Source: SAR86 cluster bacterium
GTDB taxonomy: Bacteria > Pseudomonadota > Gammaproteobacteria > Magnimaribacterales > TMED112
Direction: 5' to 3'
Length of the DNA: 36,321 bases
NCBI GenBank assembly: GCA_016779525.1
Contig: JADHNL010000010.1
Coordinates: 1-36,321, forward strand
This document shows, piece by piece, positions 1 to 10,061 of this stretch (the first letter of the stretch is position 1; each line of letters opens with the position of its first letter). Made by a program: the position numbers and the translations under genes. The notes beneath the pieces are model-generated. The model made no database searches. It was not told where the DNA came from and saw nothing but the letters and a program-made list of their open reading frames with translations.

Positions 1-669
1 GGTGAAAATTATATTATCTAATCTGTAATCACCATGGACAATAGAAGCGTACTTTTGTTTAGGAATTTTTTTTGGTATCCATTCTATTAAGTTGTGCATA
101 GCATCAATTTTTTCTGTTTCTGAATCAAGATATTGCTTAGTCCACCTGGAAGTCTGTCTTTCTATGTAGTTTCCTGCTTTCCCAAAATCTTCCAAATCTA
201 ACTTCTTATAGTCTTGTTGATGCAATGAAGCTATCCCATTATTCATCTCGTTAAATACTGCTAATCTTCTTGTTTTCTCGATTTCTTTTGCTACCGGGTC
301 CCAGTAGATGTTGCCATCACAAAATTCCATTATGTAGAATGATGTACCTATGACATTATCGTCTTCGCATAAATGATAAGTTGATGGAGTAGGTACTTCA
401 GTACTCATTAAAGCTGTCAAAACACGATATTCTCGATCTACTGCATGAGCAGATTTAAGGAGCTTTCCTGGCGGCTTTCGTCTTAGAACATAACTTTTAC
501 TAATGCTTTTTAATAAATAAGATGGATTAGATTGGCCGCCTTTAAATTGCTTGTACTCAATAATCTCATCTATTTTAGAGCATTGCTCTTGGAGGTATGA
601 ATTTAAGATTTTTAAATCGAATTTAAGGAAATCAGCAACATCTTTGGTGCCTGAAAATTGTTCACTCAT
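1..669 (-). CDS. Aminoglycoside phosphotransferase (APH/ACAD10-11-like) family protein, 3' end truncated by window edge
   Basis: Own reverse-strand translation from ATG at 669: MSEQFSGTKDVADFLKFDLKILNSYLQEQ...GGQSNPSYLLKSISKSYVLRRKPPGKLLKSAHAVDREYRVLTAL...VHGDYRLDNIIF. Contains the APH nucleotide-binding region and the catalytic HGDYRLDN motif. Absent from ORF track because it is open at the edge. Confidence 0.85.
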   Translation of the reverse strand, partial: MSEQFSGTKDVADFLKFDLKILNSYLQEQCSKIDEIIEYKQFKGGQSNPSYLLKSISKSYVLRRKPPGKLLKSAHAVDREYRVLTALMSTEVPTPSTYHLCEDDNVIGTSFYIMEFCDGNIYWDPVAKEIEKTRRLAVFNEMNNGIASLHQQDYKKLDLEDFGKAGNYIERQTSRWTKQYLDSETEKIDAMHNLIEWIPKKIPKQKYASIVHGDYRLDNIIFT

Positions 670-841
670 AGGTTTTTGAATTTTTAAGAGTTAGGCTTTG
701 ATTTTCTTTCTCTAAAGAGTCTATTCTTCTTTCTTGCTGTTCGACTCTATTTTTAAGTGATTTATTTTCTGTTTTGAGTTTAAAATTTTGTTCAATCAGT
801 TTATCAATTAATGATGATAATTTTTTAATTTTTTCGTGCAT
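662..841 (-). CDS. Short coiled-coil protein, TIGR02449/ZapB-like
   Basis: Own translation (59 aa): MHEKIKKLSSLIDKLIEQNFKLKTENKSLKNRVERQEERIDSLEKENQSLTLKNSKTYE. Heptad-like coiled coil, divergent from pepP-ubiH, as TIGR02449 proteins usually are in Gammaproteobacteria. Overlaps the next gene start by 8 nt. Confidence 0.7.
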   Translation of the reverse strand: MHEKIKKLSSLIDKLIEQNFKLKTENKSLKNRVEQQERRIDSLEKENQSLTLKNSKTYE

Positions 842-852
842 AATATGCTTCT

Positions 853-2151
853 ATGAGTAACTTAAGCCCTAATCACTTTAAAGCCAGAAGAGCTGAGGCA
901 GCAAAATCTTTGGATAAAAACTCTTTTCTGCTACTAAGTTCTTCAAAAAGCCTTATAAGAAATAATGATACTACATTTCCATTTCGGCAAGATAGCAACT
1001 TCTATTATTTGACGGGGTTTGAAGAGCCAGAATCTGTATTGATGCTCAGCAGCGAAGGGGAATCAACAATCTTTTGCAGAAAAAAGAATCCAGATTTAGA
1101 AAAGTGGGATGGCTATATGTATGGCATTGAAGGAGCTAAAGATATCTTAAAGTTTGATAATGCTTATGACATCGCCGATATAACAAATATAGTTCCAGAA
1201 TTAATTAGGGGTTCGAAATCGATTTACTCACTTGTTGGCAAAGACAACGCTTTCGATAACAACATCATTGGTTGGATTACCAAAGCTAATAGTCTTGAAA
1301 GACACCAGGGAAATATAGATTTAAAAAATTATTCAAACGCTCTGGGCTATCAACGCCTGATAAAGGGAGACGAAGAGGTTGAATTGATGAGAAATTCTTG
1401 TGAGATAGCAGCACAAGCTCACAAAGAAGTCATGAAAAATGTTCAGGTAGGAATGAGTGAATTTGATCTTGAATCAATGTATTTAAATGAGTTTCGAAAA
1501 AGAGGATCAAGGTTTCCTTCTTACAATCCAATAGTGGCTGGAGGGAAGAATGCATGCGTTTTGCACTACATTGATAACAATCAAGCAATCAATGATGGGG
1601 AGCTGGTTCTTGTTGATGCTGGATGTGAGTATGGGCTTTATGCATCAGATATTACCAGGACCTACCCGATTAATGGAAAATTCTCTTCAGAGCAAAAGGC
1701 CATCTATGATGTCGTACTAGAGGCTCATGATCAAGCCTGCGAAGCTGCTAGAGTTGGCAATTCATGTCTTGAGCCCCAAAGAGTTTCAGAAAGGGCAATA
1801 TCTCAAGGGCTAAAAGATCTTGGGTTTTTAAAAGAAAGCCTTGATGAAATTCTTGATAAACAGCTCTTCAGAGAATATTACTATCACAAGATTGGCCACT
1901 GGATTGGTTTGGATGTTCATGATGATTGTCCATATTTCTTAGATGGTAACGAAATAAAGTTTGAAAAAAATATGGCAATGACAATTGAGCCAGGTATATA
2001 TGTGAATGATTCAGCTCCTATTGATGATAGGTGGAAAGGAATAGGCATTAGGATTGAAGACGATATATTAGTAACAGAAAATGGCCATGAGAATTTAACT
2101 GCATCTGTACCCTCCTCAGCTGATCAAATTGAAGAATTGATGCTATCTTAA
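853..2151 (+). CDS. pepP: Xaa-Pro aminopeptidase (aminopeptidase P, M24 family)
   Basis: RRAEAAKSL...FPFRQDSNFYYLTGFEEPES N-domain; M24 metal-binding motifs VDAGCEYGLYASDITRTYP, KIGHWIGLDVHD, MTIEPGIY, IRIEDD. Confidence 0.95.
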   Translation: MSNLSPNHFKARRAEAAKSLDKNSFLLLSSSKSLIRNNDTTFPFRQDSNFYYLTGFEEPESVLMLSSEGESTIFCRKKNPDLEKWDGYMYGIEGAKDILKFDNAYDIADITNIVPELIRGSKSIYSLVGKDNAFDNNIIGWITKANSLERHQGNIDLKNYSNALGYQRLIKGDEEVELMRNSCEIAAQAHKEVMKNVQVGMSEFDLESMYLNEFRKRGSRFPSYNPIVAGGKNACVLHYIDNNQAINDGELVLVDAGCEYGLYASDITRTYPINGKFSSEQKAIYDVVLEAHDQACEAARVGNSCLEPQRVSERAISQGLKDLGFLKESLDEILDKQLFREYYYHKIGHWIGLDVHDDCPYFLDGNEIKFEKNMAMTIEPGIYVNDSAPIDDRWKGIGIRIEDDILVTENGHENLTASVPSSADQIEELMLS

Positions 2152-3242
2152 TGACAAATCAAATCTTAATTGTAGGATCAGGGGTGAATGGCTTAGTGTT
2201 GGCTAAAGTACTGCAAAAAAAAGATATTCCCTTTTTAATACTAGAAAAAAATAGCCAATATATTAAGAATCCAGAAAGAACTGTAGCCCTAACAGAGGAC
2301 TCCATTCGTTTCCTTAACACTCTAGATAAGAATTTGGACATCAACGCTTGGGCCACCCCCGTAAATAATATGCTTTTATATCAAGACACCGAGCTAAACC
2401 TTTCATTAAATAAAGATGAAGAAAAAATCTCTACTATTTGTCAGCTAGATAAACTTCATTCTCAGATGCTTAAAGGGTTAGAAAAAAAGATAATTATGGG
2501 TCAGGAAATTAATGCAATAGATGAGAGTGAGAAATCGATTACATTGCTCACTGAAAGTAATTCATACCAAGGGGATATAGCTTTTGCATGCGATGGGATT
2601 AACTCATCTCTTAGAAGTCTCAGTGAATTTATTATTGATGAATGGTATTACGGTCAAAAAGCATATATTGCTCTTGTTGAAGCTGAACATAAAAATGAAG
2701 CACATCAATTTTTTTCACAATCTGGAACACTTGCGCTCTTACCTCTTTCATTAGAAAAGGAGTATTACTCAATTATCTTTTGCACTAATACCACCACAGA
2801 TCCGTTGAATGAACTAAACACTTCAATTAAAAATAATGCAAAACATTTGAATATGGACGAAGTTAAATCAATTTCTGGGGGGCATGATCTTAAGCATCAT
2901 GGTGCGAACAGATTGTATTCAGGCCGAGTGGTGCTTTGTGGAGATGCTGCCAATTCATTTCATCCAATGGCAGGACAAGGCTTAAATATGGGAATAGGCG
3001 ACGTGATGCATATCGCAGACAATATACAAGAAATTATTTCAGGAAATTTACGTGCTTTGGATGATTATAGTTCAAAGAGAAATACTAAGAATGCCCAGAT
3101 GACATGGATTATTCAATCGCTGTTTGGAGCATTTGGAAATTCAGCAGGGTTTACTAAATCAATTCTCAATGAAGGAATGAAGTTCTTAGATAATTTTCCG
3201 AAGGCTAAAGAAAAAATAATAGAGTTTGCTAATAAAAACTAA
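2151..3242 (+). CDS. ubiH: FAD-dependent ubiquinone biosynthesis hydroxylase (UbiH/UbiF/VisC/COQ6 family)
   Basis: N-terminal ILIVGSGVNGLVLAKVL Rossmann motif; GRVVLCGDAANSFHPMAGQGLNMGIGD FAD motif; location after pepP. Confidence 0.88.
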   Translation: MTNQILIVGSGVNGLVLAKVLQKKDIPFLILEKNSQYIKNPERTVALTEDSIRFLNTLDKNLDINAWATPVNNMLLYQDTELNLSLNKDEEKISTICQLDKLHSQMLKGLEKKIIMGQEINAIDESEKSITLLTESNSYQGDIAFACDGINSSLRSLSEFIIDEWYYGQKAYIALVEAEHKNEAHQFFSQSGTLALLPLSLEKEYYSIIFCTNTTTDPLNELNTSIKNNAKHLNMDEVKSISGGHDLKHHGANRLYSGRVVLCGDAANSFHPMAGQGLNMGIGDVMHIADNIQEIISGNLRALDDYSSKRNTKNAQMTWIIQSLFGAFGNSAGFTKSILNEGMKFLDNFPKAKEKIIEFANKN

Positions 3243-3811
3243 ATTACTTTCAAATCACGCAAAATCTCATAGGTCTCATGAACAGGAAGACCTACTACAT
3301 TCGTATAACTGCCTTCAATTCTTGATATAAATTTGCCTGCTGGTCCATGAATTCCATATCCACCAGCCTTTCCTTTACCCTCATTAGAGTAGACATAAGA
3401 TTTTATTTCATCGTCTGAAAGTTTCTTAAATGTTACTAGGGTTTCACAAGTTGTAATTTTGCTTTTATTTTGCAACCTTACCATGACAGAGGAAAAAACA
3501 CTGTGGGTTGAGTTGGAAAACTTTTCTAGCATTGCAATATTGTCATCATCGTTTGAAGGTTTGCCTAATATTTCGCCAGATGGGGTAAACACCAAAGTAT
3601 CAGATGTTAATAGTGGCAACTTTTTATCCTCTTCATTCAATAAGTTATAAGCACTTTGATTCTTGCCCTTCACTATTTCTTGTGAGTGAATAAAAGGATC
3701 AGGATTGGTAATGCTATCTTCGTCGAAATGTTGAGCAACAACTTTGTGTTTGATTTTTATGAGATCAAGTAATTCTGTTCTTCTTTGTGATGCAGATGCC
3801 AGAAGCAGCAC
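3239..3811 (-). CDS. maf: Maf family nucleoside triphosphate pyrophosphatase
   Basis: LLLASASQRRTELLDLI N-terminal signature; DTLVFTPSGEILGKPSN; GKAGGYGIHGPAGKFISRIEGSYTNVVGLPV. Start is GTG at 3811. Confidence 0.93.
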   Translation of the reverse strand: MLLLASASQRRTELLDLIKIKHKVVAQHFDEDSITNPDPFIHSQEIVKGKNQSAYNLLNEEDKKLPLLTSDTLVFTPSGEILGKPSNDDDNIAMLEKFSNSTHSVFSSVMVRLQNKSKITTCETLVTFKKLSDDEIKSYVYSNEGKGKAGGYGIHGPAGKFISRIEGSYTNVVGLPVHETYEILRDLKVI

Positions 3812-4047
3812 TAGACTTTGATTCCTTTTGAGCGAATGTCAGATAAGACAACATCGATACCTTTTTTATCAATAATTCTCATACCTTTTGCCGAAACTGT
3901 TAATGTGATGAATTTTTTTTCTGATTCAACCCAAAATTTGTGGCTATGAAGGTTTGGCTTAAAAAGCCTTTTAACACGGTTTTTTGCATGGGAGACATGA
4001 TTGCCTACCATGGCTTTTTTACCTGTTACTTGACACACCTTACTCAT
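3811..4047 (-). CDS. rpmB: 50S ribosomal protein L28
   Basis: [65 protein letters not shown]. The internal ATG at 4047 is the likely start; the ORF track extends upstream to 4077. Confidence 0.95.
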   Translation of the reverse strand: MSKVCQVTGKKAMVGNHVSHAKNRVKRLFKPNLHSHKFWVESEKKFITLTVSAKGMRIIDKKGIDVVLSDIRSKGIKV

Positions 4048-4104
4048 AAGAACGGATGATAATAAAATAGTAATCAAATTTATGCAATAATTAATCTTTA
4101 GCTA

Positions 4105-4557
4105 ATGAAACTTAAATTTAAGATCCTTGATTCCAGGATTGGATCTGTTTTCCCAATACCAAAACACCAAACTACTGGCTCTGCAGGCGTAGATCTCATT
4201 GCCTGCATTGATGATGAAATGATTCTCGAACCCAACGAATCAACAATTATTTCATCTGGCATTGCAATTTTCATTAAAGACGTTGGTTATGCCGGCATAG
4301 TAATACCTAGATCAGGACTGGGGGCAAAAAAGGGTTTGGTTTGTGGAAACCTAACAGGGTTAATTGATTCAGATTATCAAGGTCCACTGAGCATTTCGCT
4401 TTGGAATCGGTCTAATGAACCAATATCTATCAAACCCGGCGACAGGGTTGCGCAACTGGTAGTTCTGAAAGTAAATCAGGTTGAACTAGTGCAAGTTGAA
4501 AAATTTATTAAGTCAGAAAGAAGGGATTTGGGTTTTGGTAGTACAGGTAAAAATTAA
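4105..4557 (+). CDS. dut: dUTP diphosphatase
   Basis: Trimeric dUTPase motifs: [59 protein letters not shown]. Confidence 0.96.
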   Translation: MKLKFKILDSRIGSVFPIPKHQTTGSAGVDLIACIDDEMILEPNESTIISSGIAIFIKDVGYAGIVIPRSGLGAKKGLVCGNLTGLIDSDYQGPLSISLWNRSNEPISIKPGDRVAQLVVLKVNQVELVQVEKFIKSERRDLGFGSTGKN

Positions 4558-4763
4558 TTTGCTGACCTTCCAAACTTTTTCTCAAATCTTTGGACTCTGC
4601 CACCAGTATCAACTATTTTCTGTTGTCCTGTGTAAAAAGGATGGCAGTTAGAACAAATATCAACATTGATATCAGAAGCTAAAGTTGAATTAAATTCCAT
4701 GACATTACCGCAGCTGCATGTTGCTTTAATGGTTTGATATTTTGGATGCAAATCTTTTTTCAT
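4554..4763 (-). CDS. rpmE: 50S ribosomal protein L31 (CXXC zinc-binding form)
   Basis: [27 protein letters not shown]...[32 protein letters not shown]. Confidence 0.96.
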   Translation of the reverse strand: MKKDLHPKYQTIKATCSCGNVMEFNSTLASDINVDICSNCHPFYTGQQKIVDTGGRVQRFEKKFGRSAN

Positions 4764-4817
4764 ATCACTTATTTGAATGGGAATAATATCAAATAAATTA
4801 TCTATTACAATAACTAG

Positions 4818-6785
4818 ATGAAATTTGTTGAGGTAGCTCTACCCACCCCAATTAGATCTACATTTACCTACAAGAATCCATTTTCATATAGTTTGCTTGG
4901 GAAGCGTGTGGTTGTTCCATTTGGCAGGAGGACATTGATTGGCTTAGTAATGACTGAATCTTATGAGACTTCATCATCATTTAAATTAAAAGAAATAGCA
5001 GAAATTCTTGATGATCAGCCATTATTTACAAAGCAACTTCTCAATTCAATTAGCAATCTTTCCGATTATTATTTCCATCCTATTGGAGAGGTGGCGCATG
5101 CGTTTATACCAAACTTGTTGAGGAAAAGACACAATACTCAATTCTTAAAAAAATATGATGCTTTACACATAACTCATTTACCTGCTGAACCAAAGTTAGT
5201 CAAGCTAACAAAAGAGCAAGCTCAATGTCTTGATTCAATAAATAAGTCACAAAACAAAGAATTTCTTTTGTTTGGTGTAACTTCTTCCGGTAAAACCGAA
5301 GTTTATAAGCATTACATCAAGCAAATGTTGCAGAAGAATAAGAGTAGCTTGGTAATGGTGCCAGAAATTTTTTTGACTCCACAAGTTTTTGAAAGTTTTC
5401 AAAAAGATTTTGGTGAGCAAGTGCATGTATTCCATTCAGGATTAACTGATCTTCAAAGGTTCAAAGTTTGGCTAAAATGTCAAAATGGCGAAGCTTTAGT
5501 TGTTATTGGAACAAGGTCCTCGATTTTTTTGCCACTTGATAATTTTGGCGCAATAATCTTTGATGAGGAGCACGATCAATCTTTCAAACAAAATGAAGGG
5601 TTTAGATATGATGCTAAATTCCTTGCAAATGAATTAGCACCAGACGGAGCTAAAATAATCTATTCATCTGCTACACCATCTCTGAATCTTCTAAAAAAGT
5701 CTGCTTCAAAAGAAATAGATAATTTTCATTTAGAACAACGTTACGGAAACTTTAATCAACCCAAGATAAATATTCATCCAATAAATAAACAAAAACTATC
5801 TAGTGGTGTCAGTGATTTATTAATTGATGAGATTGAGAAAACATTAGATGAGAACAAACAAGCATTAATACTCTTGAATCGAAGAGGATATGCCACAGTA
5901 TTTTTCTGCGATGGGTGTGGCTGGGTAGCTAAAAGTAATTGTTGTGATGTTGAACTTGTTTACCACTCATCGGACCGAAGGTTGAAGTGCCACAGGTGTG
6001 ATTCCTCATGGCGATTGCCACTAGTTTGTCCCGAATGTGGCCATGATCATTTTGAGTTTAAAGGTGTTGGCACCCAGCAAATAGAAGAGATGTTGCAAGA
6101 AAGGTTTCCAGAATTCCAAACAATAAGAATTGATAGGGATTCAGTGGCATCTAAATCAAAAAGAGAGATGAGTAGACATACCATAATTGATGATAAACCA
6201 AAGATTTTTGTTGGCACCCAGTTGCTTGCCAAAGGACATGATTTCACCAACTTATCAACAATTATTGTTTTAAACTTGGATTTTGGTTTTTTTGGCGCAG
6301 ATCTTCATATTCAAGAGCAAACAGCACAACTATTGGTTCAAGTTGCAGGCAGAGCAGGGAGGCGCAACAATCAGTCTGATGTCTTCTTGCAAACTAGACT
6401 CTCCGATCATCCATTGCTACAGAAGTTAAAAACAGGAAATTATGCACAAGTTGCTGAGCTAATGCTCAAGGAAAGAAAAAATCTGGGATTGCTGCCATAC
6501 ATTAACTTAATTTACTTAAAGGCAGAGGATTCAAATCAAGATCGACTTAATGATTTTTTATTAGGTGCTAAAGCACAACTTTCAAAAGATCAAATAGAGG
6601 TGTATGGGCCCTTTGATAGTCCTATTGGCAAACAAGCTTACAAATTTCGTAAGTTTTGTATTGTCCAGTCTGAAAACAAAGAAAGGCTATTGCAAGAAGT
6701 AAAATTGTTTACAGAACAAATCAAAGAAGATAAAAAGCATGTTGCTAATTGGGCGCTAGATATTGATCCTATTAATGCAAGTTAA
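4818..6785 (+). CDS. priA: Primosomal replication protein N' (PriA helicase)
   Basis: [14 protein letters not shown] Walker [10 protein letters not shown], Cys-rich zinc region CDGCGW...CHRCDSSW...[15 protein letters not shown]. Confidence 0.96.
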   Translation: MKFVEVALPTPIRSTFTYKNPFSYSLLGKRVVVPFGRRTLIGLVMTESYETSSSFKLKEIAEILDDQPLFTKQLLNSISNLSDYYFHPIGEVAHAFIPNLLRKRHNTQFLKKYDALHITHLPAEPKLVKLTKEQAQCLDSINKSQNKEFLLFGVTSSGKTEVYKHYIKQMLQKNKSSLVMVPEIFLTPQVFESFQKDFGEQVHVFHSGLTDLQRFKVWLKCQNGEALVVIGTRSSIFLPLDNFGAIIFDEEHDQSFKQNEGFRYDAKFLANELAPDGAKIIYSSATPSLNLLKKSASKEIDNFHLEQRYGNFNQPKINIHPINKQKLSSGVSDLLIDEIEKTLDENKQALILLNRRGYATVFFCDGCGWVAKSNCCDVELVYHSSDRRLKCHRCDSSWRLPLVCPECGHDHFEFKGVGTQQIEEMLQERFPEFQTIRIDRDSVASKSKREMSRHTIIDDKPKIFVGTQLLAKGHDFTNLSTIIVLNLDFGFFGADLHIQEQTAQLLVQVAGRAGRRNNQSDVFLQTRLSDHPLLQKLKTGNYAQVAELMLKERKNLGLLPYINLIYLKAEDSNQDRLNDFLLGAKAQLSKDQIEVYGPFDSPIGKQAYKFRKFCIVQSENKERLLQEVKLFTEQIKEDKKHVANWALDIDPINAS

Positions 6786-7217
6786 AAAATCATCACAAAC
6801 AGTTTTGATCTCTAAGCTTCTGTGTTTTCTACCCATTTCAATAAAAATTTCAACAATTACACCTTCAATATCATCGGCAATAATTTCTGGCCACTCAACA
6901 AACAATATTCCAGGATTATGAAAATTGATATCTAGACCTAGCATTTCAAAGTCATTGGAATTTTTTAATCTGTACAGGTCAGCGTGATAAATCTCTTTGC
7001 TTGGAAGTGAATATTCTTCAACAATACTAAAAGTTGGGCTTTTGACTGGTTTATTCCACCCAAGGTTTTTCAAAATCGCTCTAACCAATGTGGTTTTACC
7101 CGTGCCCAAGTTGCCATGAAGCAAGAAGGTATAAAATCCATTGCTATCTCTGATAAATTTTGCAATTTCAGATGCGATAATTTCGGTATGATCAAGTTTT
7201 TTAAGTATAAATTTCAT
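6756..7217 (-). CDS. tsaE: tRNA threonylcarbamoyladenosine biosynthesis ATPase TsaE
   Basis: LLHGNLGTGKTTLVRAIL Walker A; KSPTFSIVEEY; HADLYRL; FVEWPE. Confidence 0.93.
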   Translation of the reverse strand: MKFILKKLDHTEIIASEIAKFIRDSNGFYTFLLHGNLGTGKTTLVRAILKNLGWNKPVKSPTFSIVEEYSLPSKEIYHADLYRLKNSNDFEMLGLDINFHNPGILFVEWPEIIADDIEGVIVEIFIEMGRKHRSLEIKTVCDDFLTCINRINI

Positions 7218-7870
7218 CAGAATATTTGCGGAGAAAGATTAATGTATTCTTTACCATGAATCTCTCTTTTTACGTGGCTTACCAACGTTTCATAGTCTTT
7301 TTGATTTGAGACAAAATCAATATCATCTACATTTAAAACCAACAAAGGAGAATTTGAATAATCAAAGAAAAAGTTCGTGTACATTTCACATACTCTTTGA
7401 AGGTAGCTGAATGTTAATTTTTCTTCATAATTTTTTGCTCTTTCTCTAATTTTTTCGTAAATGCTTTTTGGCGATGCTTGCAAATAAATTACCAAATCAG
7501 GCTTAGGGTTTGAGTTATAAAATTTAGACTTTATGGTAAGAAATGTTTCATATTCAGCTGAAGAAAGATTCAGTTTGGCAAATAAATCCTCCTTTTGAAA
7601 AATAAAATCTGAAATGATTTTTTTATCAATAAGTTCATCGGAAAAATATTTATTTATTTGTTGTGATCTCTGCATTACGAAGTGTATTTGAGTAGTAAAA
7701 GCATGTTTTTCACTATCAAGATAAAAGTCCTTTAAAAAAGGGTTTTCATCGGGTTTTTCTAAGCATAGCTCGTAATCAAATTCTCTAGCAATCTTTTCTG
7801 CAAGTGAAGTCTTGCCGACTCCAATGGGCCCTTCAATTGCTAGATATTTTGGTAGTTGTGAAGAGATCAT
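7217..7870 (-). CDS. Deoxynucleoside kinase family protein (dGK/dAK/dCK-like)
   Basis: YLAIEGPIGVGKTSLAEKIA P-loop; QRSQQ; DLVIYLQASPKSIYEKIRERAKNYE. Confidence 0.88.
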   Translation of the reverse strand: MISSQLPKYLAIEGPIGVGKTSLAEKIAREFDYELCLEKPDENPFLKDFYLDSEKHAFTTQIHFVMQRSQQINKYFSDELIDKKIISDFIFQKEDLFAKLNLSSAEYETFLTIKSKFYNSNPKPDLVIYLQASPKSIYEKIRERAKNYEEKLTFSYLQRVCEMYTNFFFDYSNSPLLVLNVDDIDFVSNQKDYETLVSHVKREIHGKEYINLSPQIF

Positions 7871-9078
7871 CTTTTACGCTTTGATTTAAGTAGTTTTATT
7901 TTTTTATCATAATTAGCAGTTTTAAATTCTGTCCACCAATTGATGCTGTCTTCTAGCTCTGGTTCTAATTGTTTTCGAATAAGAAGAAAATCATAAGCTG
8001 CTCTAAAGCGCAGACTTTGTGCAAAGTTTATGGATTTTTTACCCACTTTATTAAACCTTATTTGATACATCCAGACATCTTTAATAAAGCTTGTGAATCT
8101 TCTTGGTATTGCAGCAATTGATTGTTGTCTTCTAATGACATTGGCCGATGTTTGATAAAACTTTCTGAAGTTTATCTTTGTTTCAATTTCTGATTCTTCA
8201 AATACTTTAGGCCAAAGCAATGTAGCGAATAAGAAACCAGGATTTAGTTTTTTATTTTGTTTATATCGCTCATCAGTATCTCTAAAAGCATTAGTAAAAA
8301 AAGTATCATACTTTTTTTTCGCTAAATCAGTATGTGGAAATAGAATTTGCAATATCCCAAGTTCTTTAAGTAAATTGAATGAATTCTCACTGTTGCCCAA
8401 TAGAAATAGCTTAGCTATTTCTTCGTAAACCCTTGATGGAGGCATGTCTGCAATTTGGGTTTTATATTTTTTTATCGCTGGTAGCGCCCTTTTTTCAATT
8501 TTAAAATTCAATTTTGCGGCAAATCTTATCGCTCTTAAAATCCTGACAGGATCCTCCTTAATTCGTTGCTCTGGATCACCAATAAATCTAATGACTCTTG
8601 ATTTTAGATCTTTTATACCAGCTGTGTAATCAATAATCTCTTTTGAAAAAGGATCATAATAGATGGAGTTAATAGTAAAATCTCTTCGAAAAACATCCTC
8701 CTCTTGTGTTCCCCATACATTATCTCGCAAGATCCTGCCACCATCATTAATTTGCATTGAATCATCGTTTTTATCCTTTCCAGATCTAAATGTTGTAGTC
8801 TCAACTATCTCATTTGGAAATGTTATGTGCACAAGCTGAAATCTTCTGCCAATTATTCTTGAATTTTTAAATAATTTTCTGATTTCATTTGGCTGGCAAT
8901 TGGTAGCTATATCAAAATCTTTTGGCTGAAGGCCCTTAATTAAATCTCTAATTCCGCCTCCTACAATGTAGGCATCGAAACCATTTTTTTGCAATTTTTC
9001 AATTATGCTGAGGGCATTTATTGAAAGCTGATCAGAATTTACACCAAATCTTTTTTCGCTGTAAATTTGTGGAGTCAC
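7867..9078 (-). CDS. pcnB: Poly(A) polymerase / CCA-adding-like nucleotidyltransferase
   Basis: AYIVGGGIRDLIKGLQPKDFDIATN; RRFQLVHITF; RRDFTINSIYYDP; EDPVRILRAIRFAAKL. Confidence 0.93.
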   Translation of the reverse strand: MTPQIYSEKRFGVNSDQLSINALSIIEKLQKNGFDAYIVGGGIRDLIKGLQPKDFDIATNCQPNEIRKLFKNSRIIGRRFQLVHITFPNEIVETTTFRSGKDKNDDSMQINDGGRILRDNVWGTQEEDVFRRDFTINSIYYDPFSKEIIDYTAGIKDLKSRVIRFIGDPEQRIKEDPVRILRAIRFAAKLNFKIEKRALPAIKKYKTQIADMPPSRVYEEIAKLFLLGNSENSFNLLKELGILQILFPHTDLAKKKYDTFFTNAFRDTDERYKQNKKLNPGFLFATLLWPKVFEESEIETKINFRKFYQTSANVIRRQQSIAAIPRRFTSFIKDVWMYQIRFNKVGKKSINFAQSLRFRAAYDFLLIRKQLEPELEDSINWWTEFKTANYDKKIKLLKSKRKR

Positions 9079-10061
9079 TAATCTCTCTTAAAGTTTGTAA
9101 CTATCTCAGTATATTTTGCTTTCGATAATCTAGGACTTTTCTCTTGAACAATAATAGATGAGGCATAGTTTCCAAATTCGCAAGCATGGAAAAAGCTTTC
9201 TCCTTTGATGACCTTATGAAGTGTGGAGCCAGCAAATATATCGCCTGCGCCGTTTGAGTCAATTGCTTTAACTTCTAATGGACTCAATTTTTTAAATTGC
9301 CCGTCGGAATAAATCGTTGATGGTTTCGACCCATTGGTCACAACAAAATTATTGGTTATTTGTTTTAAGTCACTTTCAAAATTGTCACCAACCAAAGATT
9401 TTGCCTCTTCTAAATTACAAAACAAATAATCAATAACTTTAAGTTGAAGTATTTTTTCAACACGATCTCTGAAATTTTCAATAACAAATGGATCTGACAA
9501 ACTAAAGGCAAATTTTACTTCTGGTTTAATTGATTCAAGTATAGCAACAAAAGCTTCAAAATTTTCTGCAGATGTTAGCTGATAGCCCTCCGAGAAAATT
9601 ATCTTAGAGTTATTCACATGGTCAATGAATACAGGGTCAAACTTTAATTGTTCGGAGGCTCCCAGGTATGTGCCCATTGTTCTCTCACTATTTGGCGTTA
9701 TCAATACCAAACACCTTCCAGTTTTAAAATTGCTATGTTGAAATTTATTAAGAGAAATTATGCCATTGTCATTAAGATCATTTTCATAGACTTTCCCCAT
9801 TGCGTCATCACCTAGTTGGCATATATGTCCACACACAGACCCATAATTAGAGGCTGCTGCAAGACTATTGGTTGTCGATCCACCACACATTATCTCAGCT
9901 GTATTATCTTTTTGAGCAGATGAAATTATTGCTTCTTGCTGCTCATGCGTGACTGGATGGAAATGATTAAACGGTAAACCAGTTGAGTCTACAAAATCCT
10001 TGGTAACATAGTAGGTTTCATCAACCAATGCATTACCAACTCCGACGATATCAAATTTCAT
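9078..10061 (-). CDS. PfkB-family carbohydrate/adenosine kinase
   Basis: VGVGNALVDETYYV; MCGGSTTNSLAAASNYG; AIDSNGAGDIFAGSTLH (PfkB signature with catalytic Asp). Confidence 0.88.
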   Translation of the reverse strand: MKFDIVGVGNALVDETYYVTKDFVDSTGLPFNHFHPVTHEQQEAIISSAQKDNTAEIMCGGSTTNSLAAASNYGSVCGHICQLGDDAMGKVYENDLNDNGIISLNKFQHSNFKTGRCLVLITPNSERTMGTYLGASEQLKFDPVFIDHVNNSKIIFSEGYQLTSAENFEAFVAILESIKPEVKFAFSLSDPFVIENFRDRVEKILQLKVIDYLFCNLEEAKSLVGDNFESDLKQITNNFVVTNGSKPSTIYSDGQFKKLSPLEVKAIDSNGAGDIFAGSTLHKVIKGESFFHACEFGNYASSIIVQEKSPRLSKAKYTEIVTNFKRD

